Positions 1 to 11,303 of a stretch of 64,000 nucleotides of DNA are shown here, piece after piece. This DNA is from Flabesymbios commensalis (Eukaryota; Annelida; Polychaeta; Terebellida; Flabelligeridae). The position numbers and the translations under genes were made by a program. The notes beneath the pieces are model-generated. The model had not been told where the DNA came from, did no database searches, and saw nothing but the letters and a program-made list of their open reading frames with translations. The stretch is taken from the NCBI GenBank assembly GCA_964017125.1, contig OZ024902.1:108087426-108151425 (forward strand). Reading direction: 5' to 3'. Numbering within the stretch: position 1 is the stretch's first letter; each line of letters starts with the position of its first letter.

Positions 1-1160
1 GTTTAGTATTGATATCAACACAACATAGGCCTAATGTTGAAGAATAAGGCAAGCATATAATTGCTATTAAATGGAGATGTGTCATTAATTAGATGTGTTT
101 TTCAAGTTGTGTTAGTCGCTCGCGTTATCATAACATTTTTTTTTTTCACTACCTGTTGTTTTTAGTTAGCAGTCATAGCTCCCAGTACATTACCATTCGA
201 AACAGCAATAAAAAATACAGATGTACATTTGTACATCGGATGACCTAATAAACAATCGTCACAACTACGAGAACTGGTCTTTACAATAACAATCAAACAT
301 GATAAAGCAGCGTTACATGACCATTATTGCCTAGATACTGAAGTGGTAAATAATTGTCTTTGGCATAGTTATTCCAAAGTCGGTTCAATGGTGTGTCAAC
401 GTATGTGACGTTGACACATAGTTGATCCAGTGTTGGGCATGCGTTCGTTGATCTCGAGTTTACATTTTTTGTTCAGTATATTTCCTGCGCACTGATTGTC
501 AGACACGATAACGACGTGAACATGTTACTCATTGATGTTTAGTGTTTTATTGTTTCCATTTTACAAAGTATCACATACTGTACACGTCGGCGGTTCATAT
601 TTCTGCAATCAGGTCAACTCGCTTCCTTTCAAATGAAATGTGTTCTAAGATTGAGGGAAACTTTACACGATACTATGTGAAGTTTTACTCAATTTTTATA
701 TTTGAAAAAATAACGGAAATATTAGGTGGCTCAATAGAGCTACACAATATATAGCATAATGCAGAATCAATTATGTACACTCATAAATAGTAAGGAGTCT
801 CAATAGATTCCTTGTAAATAGTAAGCAAAGCAAGTAAACACAAAGAGATATACACATATGAATACCATGAACGCGGTGTACGGACACGGATCATACGGAC
901 ACGAAAACAACGCAACGTAATGTGACCCCCTGCTGCCACTCCAACACCGCCCCAGTGTTGGCCCAGCACTAATCAGTTAAAGCTAACCCACACACGTATC
1001 ACATACAATTTAAAATTACGCAAATATGCTATGTAGAGATAATTGTGACAAGATTCTGACACTTAGCCATGTTACCGTGTGCAGAAAATACGATATTAAA
1101 AAACAGACTAATAAAATGAAAAATAAAACATTTTGACAGTTTTCTTTACTGACCGAAAGT
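1..1160. other. Non-coding stretch, no gene seen
   Basis: AT-rich sequence with no convincing reading frame. The only structure I see is a small inverted repeat near 941-961 (CCAACAC and GTGTTGG) followed by GGCCCAGC, which could be a worn fragment of the P1 palindrome family found elsewhere in the window. Confidence 0.5.
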
Positions 1161-1300
1161 GTCATCAGTCGTTCTGTAAATGAAACTGGGTAAATGTCAG
1201 AGCAGTAACTTCTGATATATCAGAAAAATATAATATCCCATGTCTCGTACGGCTACACCATTGAGTATTATGAGAATAGAAGAATTCTATGTTCCTTGAC

Positions 1301-1500
1301 NNNNNNNNNNNNNNNNNNNNNNNNNNNNNNNNNNNNNNNNNNNNNNNNNNNNNNNNNNNNNNNNNNNNNNNNNNNNNNNNNNNNNNNNNNNNNNNNNNNN
1401 NNNNNNNNNNNNNNNNNNNNNNNNNNNNNNNNNNNNNNNNNNNNNNNNNNNNNNNNNNNNNNNNNNNNNNNNNNNNNNNNNNNNNNNNNNNNNNNNNNNN
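1301..1500. other. Assembly gap of 200 N
   Basis: A run of exactly 200 N lies inside the mucin-like tandem repeat. The round number suggests a placeholder, so the real number of repeat units here is unknown. The gap probably also hides the 3' end (splice donor or stop) of the repeat exon. Confidence 0.98.
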
Positions 1501-3540
1501 CTCCTCTATTATGGTACTAATGGGGACATCTGTCAACTTAGTTGCTATAACAGCAGTAGTTTTGTCTACAGCAGTCTCTTTTGTCACAGTGGCAGTTGGA
1601 GTTGTACCTTCGACCTTCTTTTCTGTTCCAGTGGAGGGTGATCCTGTATCTGTTGTATATGTTGCTGCTTCTGTTATTGTACTAATAGGGACGTCTGTAT
1701 TCTTAGATGATGTTATTTCAGGAGTAGTTTTGTCTTCAACAGAATCTTTTGTCACAGTGGTAGTTTGAGGTGTAGTTTTGATATCCTTTTCTGTGCCAGT
1801 GGATGGTGAACCTGCTTCTGTTATATCTGTTGCCTCCTCTATTAGGGTACTGATGGGGACATCTGTCACCTTAGTTGTTATATCAGCAGTGGTTTTGTCT
1901 ACAACAGTCTCTTTTGTCACAGTGGCAGTATGAGTTGTACTGTCGACATCCTTTTCTGTTCCAGTGGACGGTGCACCTGTTTCGGTTCTATCTGTTGTCT
2001 CCTCTGTTATGGTACTAATAGAGTCCGTAATCTTAGTTGTTATATCAGCAGTAGATTTGTCTTCAGCAGTCCCTTGTGGCACAGTCGCAGCTCGAGTTGT
2101 ACTTTCGACCTCCTTTCCTGTTCCAGTGGATGGTGCACTTGTTTTAGTTTCATTTGTTGCCTCCTCTGTTGTGGTACTAATGGGGACATCTGTCTTCTTA
2201 GTTGTTATATCAGCAGTAGTTTTGTCTACAGCAGTCTCTTTTGTCACAGTGGCAGATTGAGTTGTACTTTCGACCTTCTTTTCTGTTCCAGTGGATGGTG
2301 CACCTGTTTTAGTTTTATCTGTTGCCTCCTCTATTATGGTACTAATGGGGACATCTGTCAACTTAGTTGTTATACCAGCAGTAGTTTTGTCTACAGCAGT
2401 CTCTTTTGTCACAGTGGCAGTTTGAGTTGTACTTTCGACTTCCTTTTCTGTTCCAGTGGATGGTGATCCTGTCTCTGTTTTATATATTGCTTTTTCTGTT
2501 ATTGTACTAATAGGGACGTCTGTACTCTTAGATGATGTTTTTTCAGGAGTAGTTTTGTCTTCAACAGTATATTTTGTCACAGTGGCAGTTTGTGTTGTAT
2601 CTTCTACATCCTTGTCTGTGCCAGTGGATGGTGCACCTGTTTCTGTTATGGTACTAATAGGGACATCAGTGATCTTAGTTGTTATATCAGCAGTAGTTCT
2701 GTCTACAGCCTTCTCTTGTGTGACAGTTTGAGTTGTAGTTTCGACAACTTTGTCTGTGTCAGCGGATGGTGCACCTGTGTCTGTTATCTGTTGTGTCTTC
2801 TGTTATGGCACTGATAGGGGCTTCCGTAATCTTAGTTGTTATATCAGTGGTAGGTTTGTCTTCAGTAGTCTCTATTGGCACAGTATGTGTTACTATGTCA
2901 AGAGTAGTTTTGTCTTCAACAGTTTCTTGTGTCACAGCGGCTGTTCGAGCTGTAGATTTAACATCTTTTTCTGTGCCAGTGGAGTGTGCACCTGTTCCTG
3001 TTTTAGCTGTTGTTTCTTCTGTGATGGTACTAATAACGGCATCTGTAATCTCAGTAGTTACATCAGCAGTAGATTTGTCTTCAACAGTCTTTTTAGTCGC
3101 AGTGGCAGTTTGAGTTGTGCGTTCGACATCCTTGTCTGTGCCAGTGGATGTGCACCTGTTTCATTTGTATCTGTTGCTTCGTCTATTATGGTACTAAGAG
3201 GGACATCTGTCACCTTAGTTGTTATATCAGCAGTAGTTTTGTCTACAGCAGTCTCTTTTGTCACAGTGGCAGTTTGAGTTGTACTTTCGACTTCCTTTTC
3301 TGTTCCAGTGGATGGTGATCCTGTCTCTGTTTTATATATTACTTTTTCTGTTATTGTACTAATAGGGACGTCTGTATTCTTAGATGATGTTATTTCAGGA
3401 GTAGTTTTGTCTTCAACATAATCTTTCGTCACAGTGGAAGTTTGTGTTGTAGTTTCGACAACCTTGGCTGTGCCAGTGGATGGTGCACCTGTTTCTGTTA
3501 TGGTACTACTAGTTTCGACAACCTTGTCTGTGTTAGTGGC
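1501..3540 (-). repeat. 165-bp coding tandem repeat
   Basis: The phrase CCAGTGGATGGTG or a close variant recurs at about 1629, 1796, 1961, 2123, 2288, 2453 and 2621, a spacing of 162-168 bp, always a multiple of three. Two unit types alternate: one reads TADITTK, the other PEITSSKNTD. The blocks around 2384-2560 and 3232-3410 are nearly identical, a sign of recent duplication or homogenisation. Confidence 0.85.
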
Positions 3541-3578
3541 TGATATCGCAATTATAGAGAACACGTGTGCGTTCAAGA
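1501..3578 (-). CDS. Mucin-like Thr/Ser-rich tandem-repeat protein, partial exon
   Basis: The minus strand reads through about a dozen units of roughly 55 residues rich in Thr, Ser, Glu, Asp and Lys, with recurring phrases such as TDVPISTI, TGAPSTGTEK and VDKTTADITTK. Such sequence is typical of secreted or surface mucin-like proteins that carry dense O-glycans; the role here is inferred only from composition. The 5' edge looks like a splice acceptor: a pyrimidine-rich tract ending in CAG at 3579-3581, followed by a short hydrophobic segment (VFSIIAISA) that could be the end of a signal peptide. I see no initiator Met, so an upstream exon is expected. Two places, near 3150 and near 2780, are one base short of the repeat consensus and shift the frame; these could be sequencing errors or real decay. 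The 3' end runs into the assembly gap. I do not recognise a specific orthologue. Confidence 0.5.
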
Positions 3579-3627
3579 CTGAGAATTAAAACGGCACGGT
3601 GCATCAGCCCCTAGTAACCAGAGTGTT

Positions 3628-3736
3628 CCCAGTAAACACGACACGTTGAAACGATGATATTTTAATGTTGGGCCAGCGTCGCAGACGTTGGGCCAACATT
3701 AAAACATCATTGTTTCAACGTGTCGTGTTTGCTGGG
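3628..3736. mobile_element. P1 palindromic MITE, full length 109 bp
   Basis: Starts CCCAGTAAACACGACACG and ends with the complement, CGTGTCGTGTTTGCTGGG. Almost every base of the left arm pairs with the right arm around a centre of the type CAGCGTCGCAGACG. No coding capacity. This copy carries GACACGTTGAA on the left and TTCAACGTGTC on the right, which differs from other copies but pairs within itself. Confidence 0.85.
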
Positions 3737-3838
3737 TTGTATGTGCTACTCCTTTGAGGCACATACAAAGCACATACAACACTTTAGCTGTTAGGGGCTG
3801 TTGTATAAACTGGTAAAAATAATGGTCTTAAAATAAGA

Positions 3839-4170
3839 GAGAGACGTGGCGCAATGGTTAGAGCGTGGCCCTTGCCAATGTCACTGTCTGCCGTGGGGTT
3901 TCGAAGCACGCTTGGTGCCCTATTTTCAGATAAATGTCGTGTTTTTCTTCTTATATTGGGATATTGTTTCGATGTTGTGTCCTCGAGCATAGCACTTTAC
4001 GCTCTGGCCCACATGCTTCACTTGATTCAGGTGTAAATGAGTACATGGTAGGACAGAGATGACAATGTGTACGATAAGTTCAATGCGCCGAAATGGCTGC
4101 AGGACTTCATGCTCTCCGTGGAGTTGAAATGGCACACGATCAAACAGGTCCAGTGACCATGGGGTAAAAT
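3839..4170 (+). mobile_element. tRNA-headed SINE with conserved central domain
   Basis: The head GACGTGGCGCAATGGTTAGA resembles a tRNA A box and GGGGTTTCGAAGC a B box, spaced as in a pol III promoter. Downstream lies a segment with CACTTTACGCTCTGG and CAGGTGTAAATGAGTACATG. I associate this phrase with the conserved central domain of a broadly distributed animal SINE group (MetaSINE type), from memory. The 3' limit is uncertain. A related head is at 54345. Confidence 0.6.
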
Positions 4171-4233
4171 GTAAATTCGGCTAATAAATCTTCCGACTTC
4201 ATATCAGACATGAATAGAAATATCTAATCATGC

Positions 4234-4335
4234 TTAACCCTTTCAGTGCGGGGACCGTCTTTATACGTCCTAATCTGACGTCTGTAGACGTCAGATTTTG
4301 ACGTATAAAGACGGTCCCCGCACTGAAAGAATTAA
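4234..4335. mobile_element. piggyBac-type MITE, fully palindromic, 102 bp
   Basis: Bounded by TTAA at both ends (4234-4237 and 4332-4335). The terminus is CCCTTTCAGTGCGGGG and the arms are nearly perfect complements meeting at GACGTC-tgta-GACGTC. A TTAA target with a CCCTTT terminus is the usual signature of non-autonomous piggyBac elements. Confidence 0.75.
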
Positions 4336-4802
4336 AACATTTATAATGGCCGTAAACACATAAAGTAGTAAACTGAGACATTTATGATGAAAACATTGAA
4401 AAAACTTCTTTATGTAGACATGGTAACTAAGAGAGCAGACATAACACGTGCAATAAACACCTAGTTAATTTGTCAGCCATTATCATGAGTAATGTTTTTA
4501 TAACCTACTTATTGTCAATTACTGTCCACTTCGTGCATCCTACTTAAGCGTAACAGTGCATTTTTTCTCGCTTAATAAGTGGATTTCTATACGTCCTGAA
4601 TTTCTGATCTATATGGAGTACTTCTGCTGGAAACAAAGGTCATCCAACGTTGGTTTAATGTTGGCCCACTGTCGCGGGGTGGTGGCTAGAGACTTTTTAT
4701 CATACGTTACATTCTACCAATACATTCTGTCTAAACGTTGTCGAGTGGTCGTTAGATGGGATGAATCAACCACCAAAGTGATCTTCGTCATTTAATGATG
4801 AC

Positions 4803-4880
4803 CCCAGCAGACACAAGACCCAATGCTGGTTTAAGATTGGGCCAGCGTCGCGGATGTTCAATCAACAGTGGGTTGATAAG
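4803..4880. mobile_element. P1 palindrome, decayed copy
   Basis: The left arm CCCAGCAGACACAAGACCC and the centre GGGCCAGCGTCGCGGATG are clear; the right arm is mostly lost. Another short P1 fragment lies near 4639-4680. Confidence 0.55.
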
Positions 4881-6518
4881 CGTAAAAGTAATATGTATGT
4901 AAATAAAAGTAACTGTTTTTGCTTCTGACAGGTAGTTAGGTTATGAATGTACTCCTTTAGATTGACGGCGTCAGATAACACGCAGAAATTCTGCTGCTAT
5001 GGCTGAATTGTAACACCTAGTATACCGTAGTCATCATTTTCGGGGCTGTTAAACACAGTAGTAAGGCTATTACATGGCTGATAGACAACAGTTTAGACCT
5101 GAAGATGTAGAACCCGAACACATCAACACATCAATTTGGATGTATTTATTTCATGATGTCATAAGCGTAAAGTACTAGTAAATAAACGCGTATGAATGGA
5201 TGAACTTGAAAGATTTAACATTATAATTATGCAATAATGCCCTACACATAATTCATAGATTTGCGTTCTTCGCACCCTCTTATGACAATAGGCTTATGGT
5301 ATTTTGTCTTAAAGTATTCTATCATAGGCTTGTGGCATCATTCACTTTGTAGATTATTAAAAAAATACAATTAGCTGCCTTTTGCATTATCAGTGCCATA
5401 GAAGTACCAGCAAAATAGAATAATAATAATCTGGCTCAATAATAGTCCTTAGGAATAGATAACGTCTACATGGATATCTACAGACATATCTAGTGTGGGC
5501 AATGAGCAGCATTTTATACCGCCACCCCGCAGATGTAATGTGAAATAATGGTGGTGTTACGACTGTGTTATTACAATACGAGAAACCTAATTGACTAATG
5601 GCATAAATCCGGGCGACACTGCTCCAATCCTTGTTGATAAAATAATCAAAGATAATTGATATTGAAGTAATGAGGGCGTTATCAGGATCCCCACCTGGAC
5701 CCCGCCAGCCTACAGGGATTTGTCACGCCGCCACAGGCAGCAAATAACTCATTACACATAATGGTTGTGAGTTGTAGATTAGTAGGCACAGGAGCAGAGG
5801 AGTATCGACAAGTAATACTATTATTTACAGTATTCAATGCACGGTTGAGTAGGTCCACTCAAAACGTCAATAATTGTGTGATATCACGCTGTGCATACAA
5901 AACAGTTAATTTCCAAGCATCCAAGCTGTGCTATGCTCTATAATTTGCCACCAGAGTGGGTTTAATTTATGCCTAGACATAAATTAGACACAGAAGAACA
6001 TATTATATCATGTTCCTTGTTACATAAGATAATTTTTGTGTCAGATACCATATTTACTCCTTAGTTATACATTACAAAGACAGTCTACACTTGACTACAA
6101 CACTGTTAGTTCCAAAATGTACCGTGATATGGCCATAATTGCCATCAAGTATAGAGTACAGAAGGAAGCAGCTTACCTGCAATTTGAGAGAAACCGTGCG
6201 ATTAAAACGTGACCGTTGCAAGTCCACTAACACATTAGTGGGTTAACTTTACAGTTCTGTATAGATATACATATGTGGTGATGTATATAGACAGATGAGA
6301 TGCAGACTGAGGACTGGAGGTATGTAGTCTGTATGTCCAGACAGGACAGAAACAAACTCAGCCACTTTCTGCCTGTCCACATGGTGCTACGTCTTCAGTA
6401 GTTTATGTTCAAGGCAGAGAGGCATCCTCTTGTGCCATGTAAAAATGACGAGTGAAACAGCTTCAGACGGCTGCGGGCATCTAGACAAACATGCCCTACA
6501 GCCAGGCGCAACCACAGC
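4881..6518. other. Non-coding stretch, no gene seen
   Basis: No supported reading frame, RNA gene or recognised repeat. Mostly AT-rich single-copy-looking sequence. Confidence 0.5.
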
Positions 6519-6538
6519 AATGCCACACAAAAACAAAC

Positions 6539-6590
6539 AACAGTAACTGCTTTTAGTTGAAAAGTAAGCAGTTACTGCTGCTTGCCATTG
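6539..6590. repeat. P3 palindrome, worn copy
   Basis: AACAGTAACTGCTT pairs with AAGTAAGCAGTTACTG across a short loop, followed by CTGCTTGCC. It matches the P3 palindromes at 12867, 25161 and 59951. It sits just before the 42-bp minisatellite. Confidence 0.55.
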
Positions 6591-6639
6591 CAGAGCTGCA
6601 GCAAGGAGCACCAAGACATATCAGTGGCGCAAAAAGCGA

Positions 6640-8420
6640 ACGAGGTACTATCAGTAGCAACAGAGGTAATATCAGCAACAGGAGAGACAATATTATATGC
6701 AACACTATCAGTAGAAACAGCAATACAAACAGAAGAAACAGCGACACTAAAAGTCGTAGTTAGAGAAATATGAGCATGATCAGCGATAATAGTACAACAT
6801 TGTATCAGCGGACAAATCTGCAGCAGTAAATGACCAAATCAGAAGTCACGACCGACCACAACGGTAACTGGAACTGTAATACAACAGCAACAACATGTCA
6901 GCAGCGCTGGAAGCAAAAATAAAACCACAGCTACAACGCCAGCAGTGGAACAGTAGGCTATATCAACAAAACCAACAGTACTGACAGCAAAAACAACAGG
7001 AACAATAGTAAAATAAAACAATAGGAACAACAATAGCAATAGAAGAAGCAAACACAGAATCAACAGTAACAAAAACAAGAACATTAGCAACAGAAGCAAC
7101 AACACGAGCAATGCCAACAGAAGCATTAGTAGGAGCAATGTAAACCAAAGCAACAGCAGAAGCTATCGTAGCAGAAGCAACAACAGGAGCAATGCTTTCA
7201 GAAGCAACATTAAGAGAATCAATAAAATAAGAAAAAACAAACTTTAAAATAACAAGAGTAATGACAGCAAAAGCAACATTAACAGCAGCAATAAAAGAAA
7301 GGAGCAATGATATCAGAAGCAAGAGCGATGGTAGCAGAAATAAAATTAACAGAAGAAATAACCAGAGCAATGGTAGCAGAAGCAAAAGTGACAGAAGCAA
7401 GAACAAGAGCAATGGTAGCAGAAGTAACAATAACAGAAACAATAACAAGATCAATGGTACCAAAAGCATAAGTAACAGAAGCAAGAACAAGAGCAGTGAT
7501 AGCAGAAGTAACAATAACAGAAGCAATAACAAGAGCAATGGTAGCAGAAGCAAAAGTAGCAGAAGCAATAACAAGATCAATGGTAGCAAAAGCAAAAGTA
7601 ACAGAAGCAAGAACAAGAGCAGTGGTAGCAGAAGTAACAATAACAGAAGCAATAGCAAGACCAATGGTAGCAGAAGTAAACGTAGCAGAAGCAATAACAA
7701 GACCAATGGTAGCAGAAGCAAAAGTAACATAAGCAAGAACAAGATCTATGGTAGCAGGCGCAAAAATAACAAGAGCAATAACAAGAGCAATGGTAGCAGA
7801 AGCAAAATTTACAGAATCAATAACAACAGCAATAGTAACAGAAGCAAAATGATCAGAAGCAATAACAAGAGCAATGGTAGCAGAAGCAAAAGTAACAGAA
7901 GCAATAACAAGAGCAATGATAGCAGAAGCAGCAGCAGAAGCAATAACAAGAGCAATGGTAGCAGAAGCAAAAGTAACAGGAGCGATAACAAGAGCAATGA
8001 TAGCAGAAACAAAATGATCAGAAGCAATAACAAGAGCAATGATAGCAGAAGCAACAGCAGAAGCAATAACAAGAGCAATGATAGCAGAAGCAAAAGTAGC
8101 AGGAGCAATAACAAGAGCAATGGTAGCAGAAGCAAAAGTAACAGAAGCAAGAACAAGAGCAATGGTAGCAGAAGTAACAATAACAGAAGCAATAGCAAGA
8201 GCAATGGTAGCAGAAGCAAACGTAGCAGAAGCAATAACAAGATAAATGATAGCAGAAGCAAAAGTAACAGAAGCAAGAACAAGATTAATGGTAGGCCTAG
8301 CAGACGCAAAAAATAACAAAAGCAATAACAAGAGCAGCGATAGCAGAAACAAAATGATCAGAAGCAATAGCAAGAGCAATGGTAGCAGGAGCAACAGCAG
8401 AAGCAATTAAACCAGAAGAA
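6640..8420 (+). repeat. 42-bp minisatellite, A-rich and made of AGC/AAC/AGA triplets
   Basis: From about 7325 to 8290 the phrase ATGGTAGCAGAAGC or a variant recurs every 42 bp, for example at 7370, 7412, 7454, 7496, 7538, 7580, 7622, 7664 and 7706. The only other spacing in that span is 39 bp, at two places. Before 7260 the array is degenerate. Because T is rare, several frames are open: one reads a Ser/Arg/Asn/Lys-rich 14-residue repeat for about 350 codons from 7261, another an Ala/Glu/Val helical 14-residue repeat that is stopped in a few units. I see no domain, signal peptide or splice evidence and favour a non-coding minisatellite, though every length change preserves a triplet frame. 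Confidence 0.85.
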
Positions 8421-8480
8421 CAAACCTGAGCAACAACAGTACCAACAGTAGCAAAATGAAAAACAAAAGCATTAGTGAAA

Positions 8481-9052
8481 AGACAATCACATTTGTAGAG
8501 TAGAACTGCCGAGTAGAACAGTAGAGTAGAACAGCAGGAGTATTAGCACAGGAGAACTATTATTATTTAATTATACGAAAAACTTTGTAATGCTGTATGT
8601 GGTACGTATGTATATAGATACTATTTTAAAGCTTGTCTGTGTACATCCCGTCCACAGTAAAAAAAAACATTTTGTACTACGAGTGTAGTTGCACGAGGAA
8701 AGCTGATTGTTGTAAAAACGTCCAACAAACAATTGCTGCTATTCTTGCAGCAGACAAAGTTACAGAAAAAACTCAGCTGCTGAATCAATGCCGATTTAAT
8801 GTCGGGACAACGTTTATCGCTCCGGCATAAATCTGTATTTATTCCACGTCGCGTGTTATCAGGAGTGACATAAGACATGCCTGTCTTTCAAGAAGCCGCA
8901 TTCTGCAATGTACTGTAGCCTCTACCGTGTGATGGAGGAGAGTAATATCGTGGATACTAATCGTGGACACACACGTGTTGTGGGCAGTGAGTGAGCTCCT
9001 CAAACCCTTCAGTAGACTTATCGGATTATCTCAGCTTTCACTGTGTTTGTCT
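8481..9052. other. Non-coding stretch
   Basis: No supported gene. A faint P1-like fragment (ATCAATGCCGATTTAATGTC) is present near 8783. Confidence 0.4.
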
Positions 9053-9482
9053 CCCAATAAACATGAGAGGTTCAGCCAATGGTGGTTTAATGCTGGGCCA
9101 GCGTCGCAGATGATGAATATGTGAATATTACTTACGTCGCTTTCTGCACAATGATGGAAATATCGCGACTGACGGAAGCCCGAAGCCGGGACTATGCCCT
9201 ACTGTTATTTCGAATGAAATGAAATGAATGGAATGAATGGAAGAGTTCTTTATAGTGTAAAGTACCATGGGCAGCACTGTAGACTTCGGGTCTTTTGAAC
9301 AGTTTGGAGCACTGTATATGCACAACCATGATCATGACGACAAATATCCGGCCCGACCGGGATTCGAGTCTGGTACATTCAGGTTACAAGACCCAGTCGA
9401 TACGAATGAGCCATCGGGGCCGGTCGTCGCAGACGATGGGCCAGTGCTGAAACAGCATTGGTATAACGTCTCGTGTTTGTGT
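9053..9482. mobile_element. P1 palindrome split by a SINE
   Basis: The left arm is at 9053-9115 (CCCAATAAACATGAGAGG, then GGGCCAGCGTCGCAGATG), and the right arm resumes at 9426 (GTCGCAGACGATGGGCCAG) and ends GTCTCGTGTTTG near 9480. The two halves are separated by a tRNA-type SINE. The P1 centre is duplicated at the break, so P1 is older than this SINE insertion. Confidence 0.8.
9116..9425 (-). mobile_element. tRNA-derived SINE, family A
   Basis: On the minus strand the head reads GGCCCCGATGGCTCATTCG (A-box-like) followed by GACTCGAATCCCGG (B-box-like), then a body and a tail containing TTTCTGCACAATGATGG in plus-strand orientation. A 13-bp target duplication with one mismatch, GTCGCAGA(T/C)GATG, flanks it at 9103-9115 and 9426-9438. 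Sister copies are at 23357 and 55003, with an older one at 15120. Confidence 0.8.
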
Positions 9483-10008
9483 AGTTTGAATTTGTTTCAC
9501 AGACAACTGTATTAGTTACCTGTCGTGTATTAAAATATATGAGATCCTGACGAGGCTACATGTCATGGTAGCGTATCTTCATGACGGTATTTAGGCCTAC
9601 AGCATGACACATTACATGGAAGGTGATTACATGGAAGGTAATTATTTCAAGAACAGGCAATAAATCTACATTATTTTTTTATTCCCACACAGGAGCGTTG
9701 TAGATCCACAATTAATCAGAGTAACACGAAGGGCGCTCGTATTACGTGATGTGCTCCCATAATGATCGAAGGACACAACCACCTAAGTAATATCTAAGTC
9801 AGGTCTATAATAAATAATCCTTAGGAGAACTTCTTATAATGCTTTGAAATAGTGTAGGGTTATACATAAAATTCTTAACTTATTCCATTGGACATCTGTT
9901 CTTTCTACCTTTTTCATCGGGGAAACTCTTCTAAGTAATCTGACGAGCAGCCGGCGCTATCTTAACCTTCAGGTATTTATTCTAGTGCCTGTACAGGTAC
10001 TTATTCTA
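9483..10008. other. Non-coding stretch
   Basis: No supported gene or recognised repeat. The last 50 bases repeat a short phrase (CCTGTACAGGTA and nearby) that recurs on the far side of the next P1 element. Confidence 0.4.
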
Positions 10009-10117
10009 CCCAGCTAGCACGAGACGTTAAGTCAATGACGATTTAATGTTGGGCCGACGTCGCACACGGCGGGCCAGCATTACAGCGGCATTGGTTTAAC
10101 ATCTCGTGTTTGCTGGG
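10009..10117. mobile_element. P1 palindromic MITE, full length 109 bp
   Basis: CCCAGCTAGCACGAGACGTT at the left end and TCTCGTGTTTGCTGGG at the right, with centre GGGCCGACGTCGCACACG. Same length as the copies at 3628 and 46503. Both flanks carry CCTGTACAGGTA, so the element may sit inside a short duplicated segment. Confidence 0.8.
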
Positions 10118-11198
10118 TAGTACCTGTACAGGTATTTATCCTAGAGCAGGTTTTTTATGTGCGAGTGTTGATTCTGTCTCTCTATTTCCACCACGCTATA
10201 CTTAGCTGATTTAAATACGACAATGCCGTGATGGTGGTGATTTACGTTTAACCTATTATTCCACGGTCCCGAAATTAAAAAATTTAAAGGAACATTCGTG
10301 AAAAAATTGAAAATTGTTTATAAATTCACATCCACCCTTTATGCATGCCTAGAATGAACAGGGCTGATTCATTTCAGCAGGGGGTTCATGCTCCTGTGAG
10401 TGTGAAAGGGGTACATAATCAACCACCCTGCGGTACAAAGCCAAAAGGCTATAATAACTGCTTACTTGAAACTCCCCATTGTGCTCCCAGTAACCATGCC
10501 GCGCTGTGATCGCCGTCATCAACGTGACCAACATTGCTACCAATCACCAATGGTAGGCCGTATTATTTAAGTGGATGACTAATTGGGCTGGACGTAGATT
10601 ATCATCAACACATCAGAATCACAAGAATGGCAAACGTGGAGTTAAATCTGAGAATAAATGGGGCGGGTTAAAGTTCAGGACGGAGTTCCTCAATCATCAT
10701 CCACGGCGCACAAATTACCGTCCTACAGAATGATGATATCACACGTTCATCCAGTGTTGGGACAAGAATGGACCAGCGTACGTAACTCTGGGAGGTTTTT
10801 GAGCTAATGTTCAGTTAGCGGCTGCTGTTGGCGACTAGTTTCCTACCATTAAATTAGCAATGGATTCAGCCTACCCCCTGTATTCATGGTATCTGGGCTT
10901 TCCGATAAACAGATAAACTGTGTTTGCTCTGCGGTCCACATTACAGCGGTGCCAAACATGTAGCGAATCATCATTTGTCAAATGAAGGGTCTCATATAAC
11001 AAAATAAAAAATGAGCACATCCGTGCCAACATCTCTTAAATCATGGACACGGACATGGACAAAGGAGAGTATTCCATTTGGCAGCCCTGATTTGCATCCG
11101 GTGACAAATGCGTCATGTATGCGGATGACAGTGTGGCAGGGATATGAGAGCGCCATTCATTCTGATTATAACACAATGAACGAGTAAACACTATACGA
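10118..11198. other. Non-coding stretch
   Basis: No supported gene. A P1-like fragment (CCAGTGTTGGGACAAG and GGACCAGCGTACG) lies near 10751-10780. Confidence 0.4.
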
Positions 11199-11199
11199 G

Positions 11200-11303
11200 C
11201 AAATACAAAACGTTTTCCCATTGTCGTATTAACGTTGGGCCAGCGTCTGCGACGCTGGACTAGCGTTAACACGGCATCGGAATAATATATTGTACATGCT
11301 GGG
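11200..11303. mobile_element. P1 palindrome, moderately decayed
   Basis: The centre GTTGGGCCAGCGTCTGCGAC and the flanking GTATTAACG/CGTTAACAC pair with each other. The outer arms are worn and the element ends in GCTGGG near 11303. Confidence 0.6.

Noticed and set aside
1930-3318. Plus-strand Ser/Cys/Val-rich frames
   Set aside because: Antisense shadows of the Thr/Ser-rich minus-strand repeat.
6839-8406. Long Leu-rich and Val/Ala/Ser-rich minus-strand frames
   Set aside because: They are the antisense of the 42-bp minisatellite. Their length follows from the lack of stop triplets in the repeat, not from coding.
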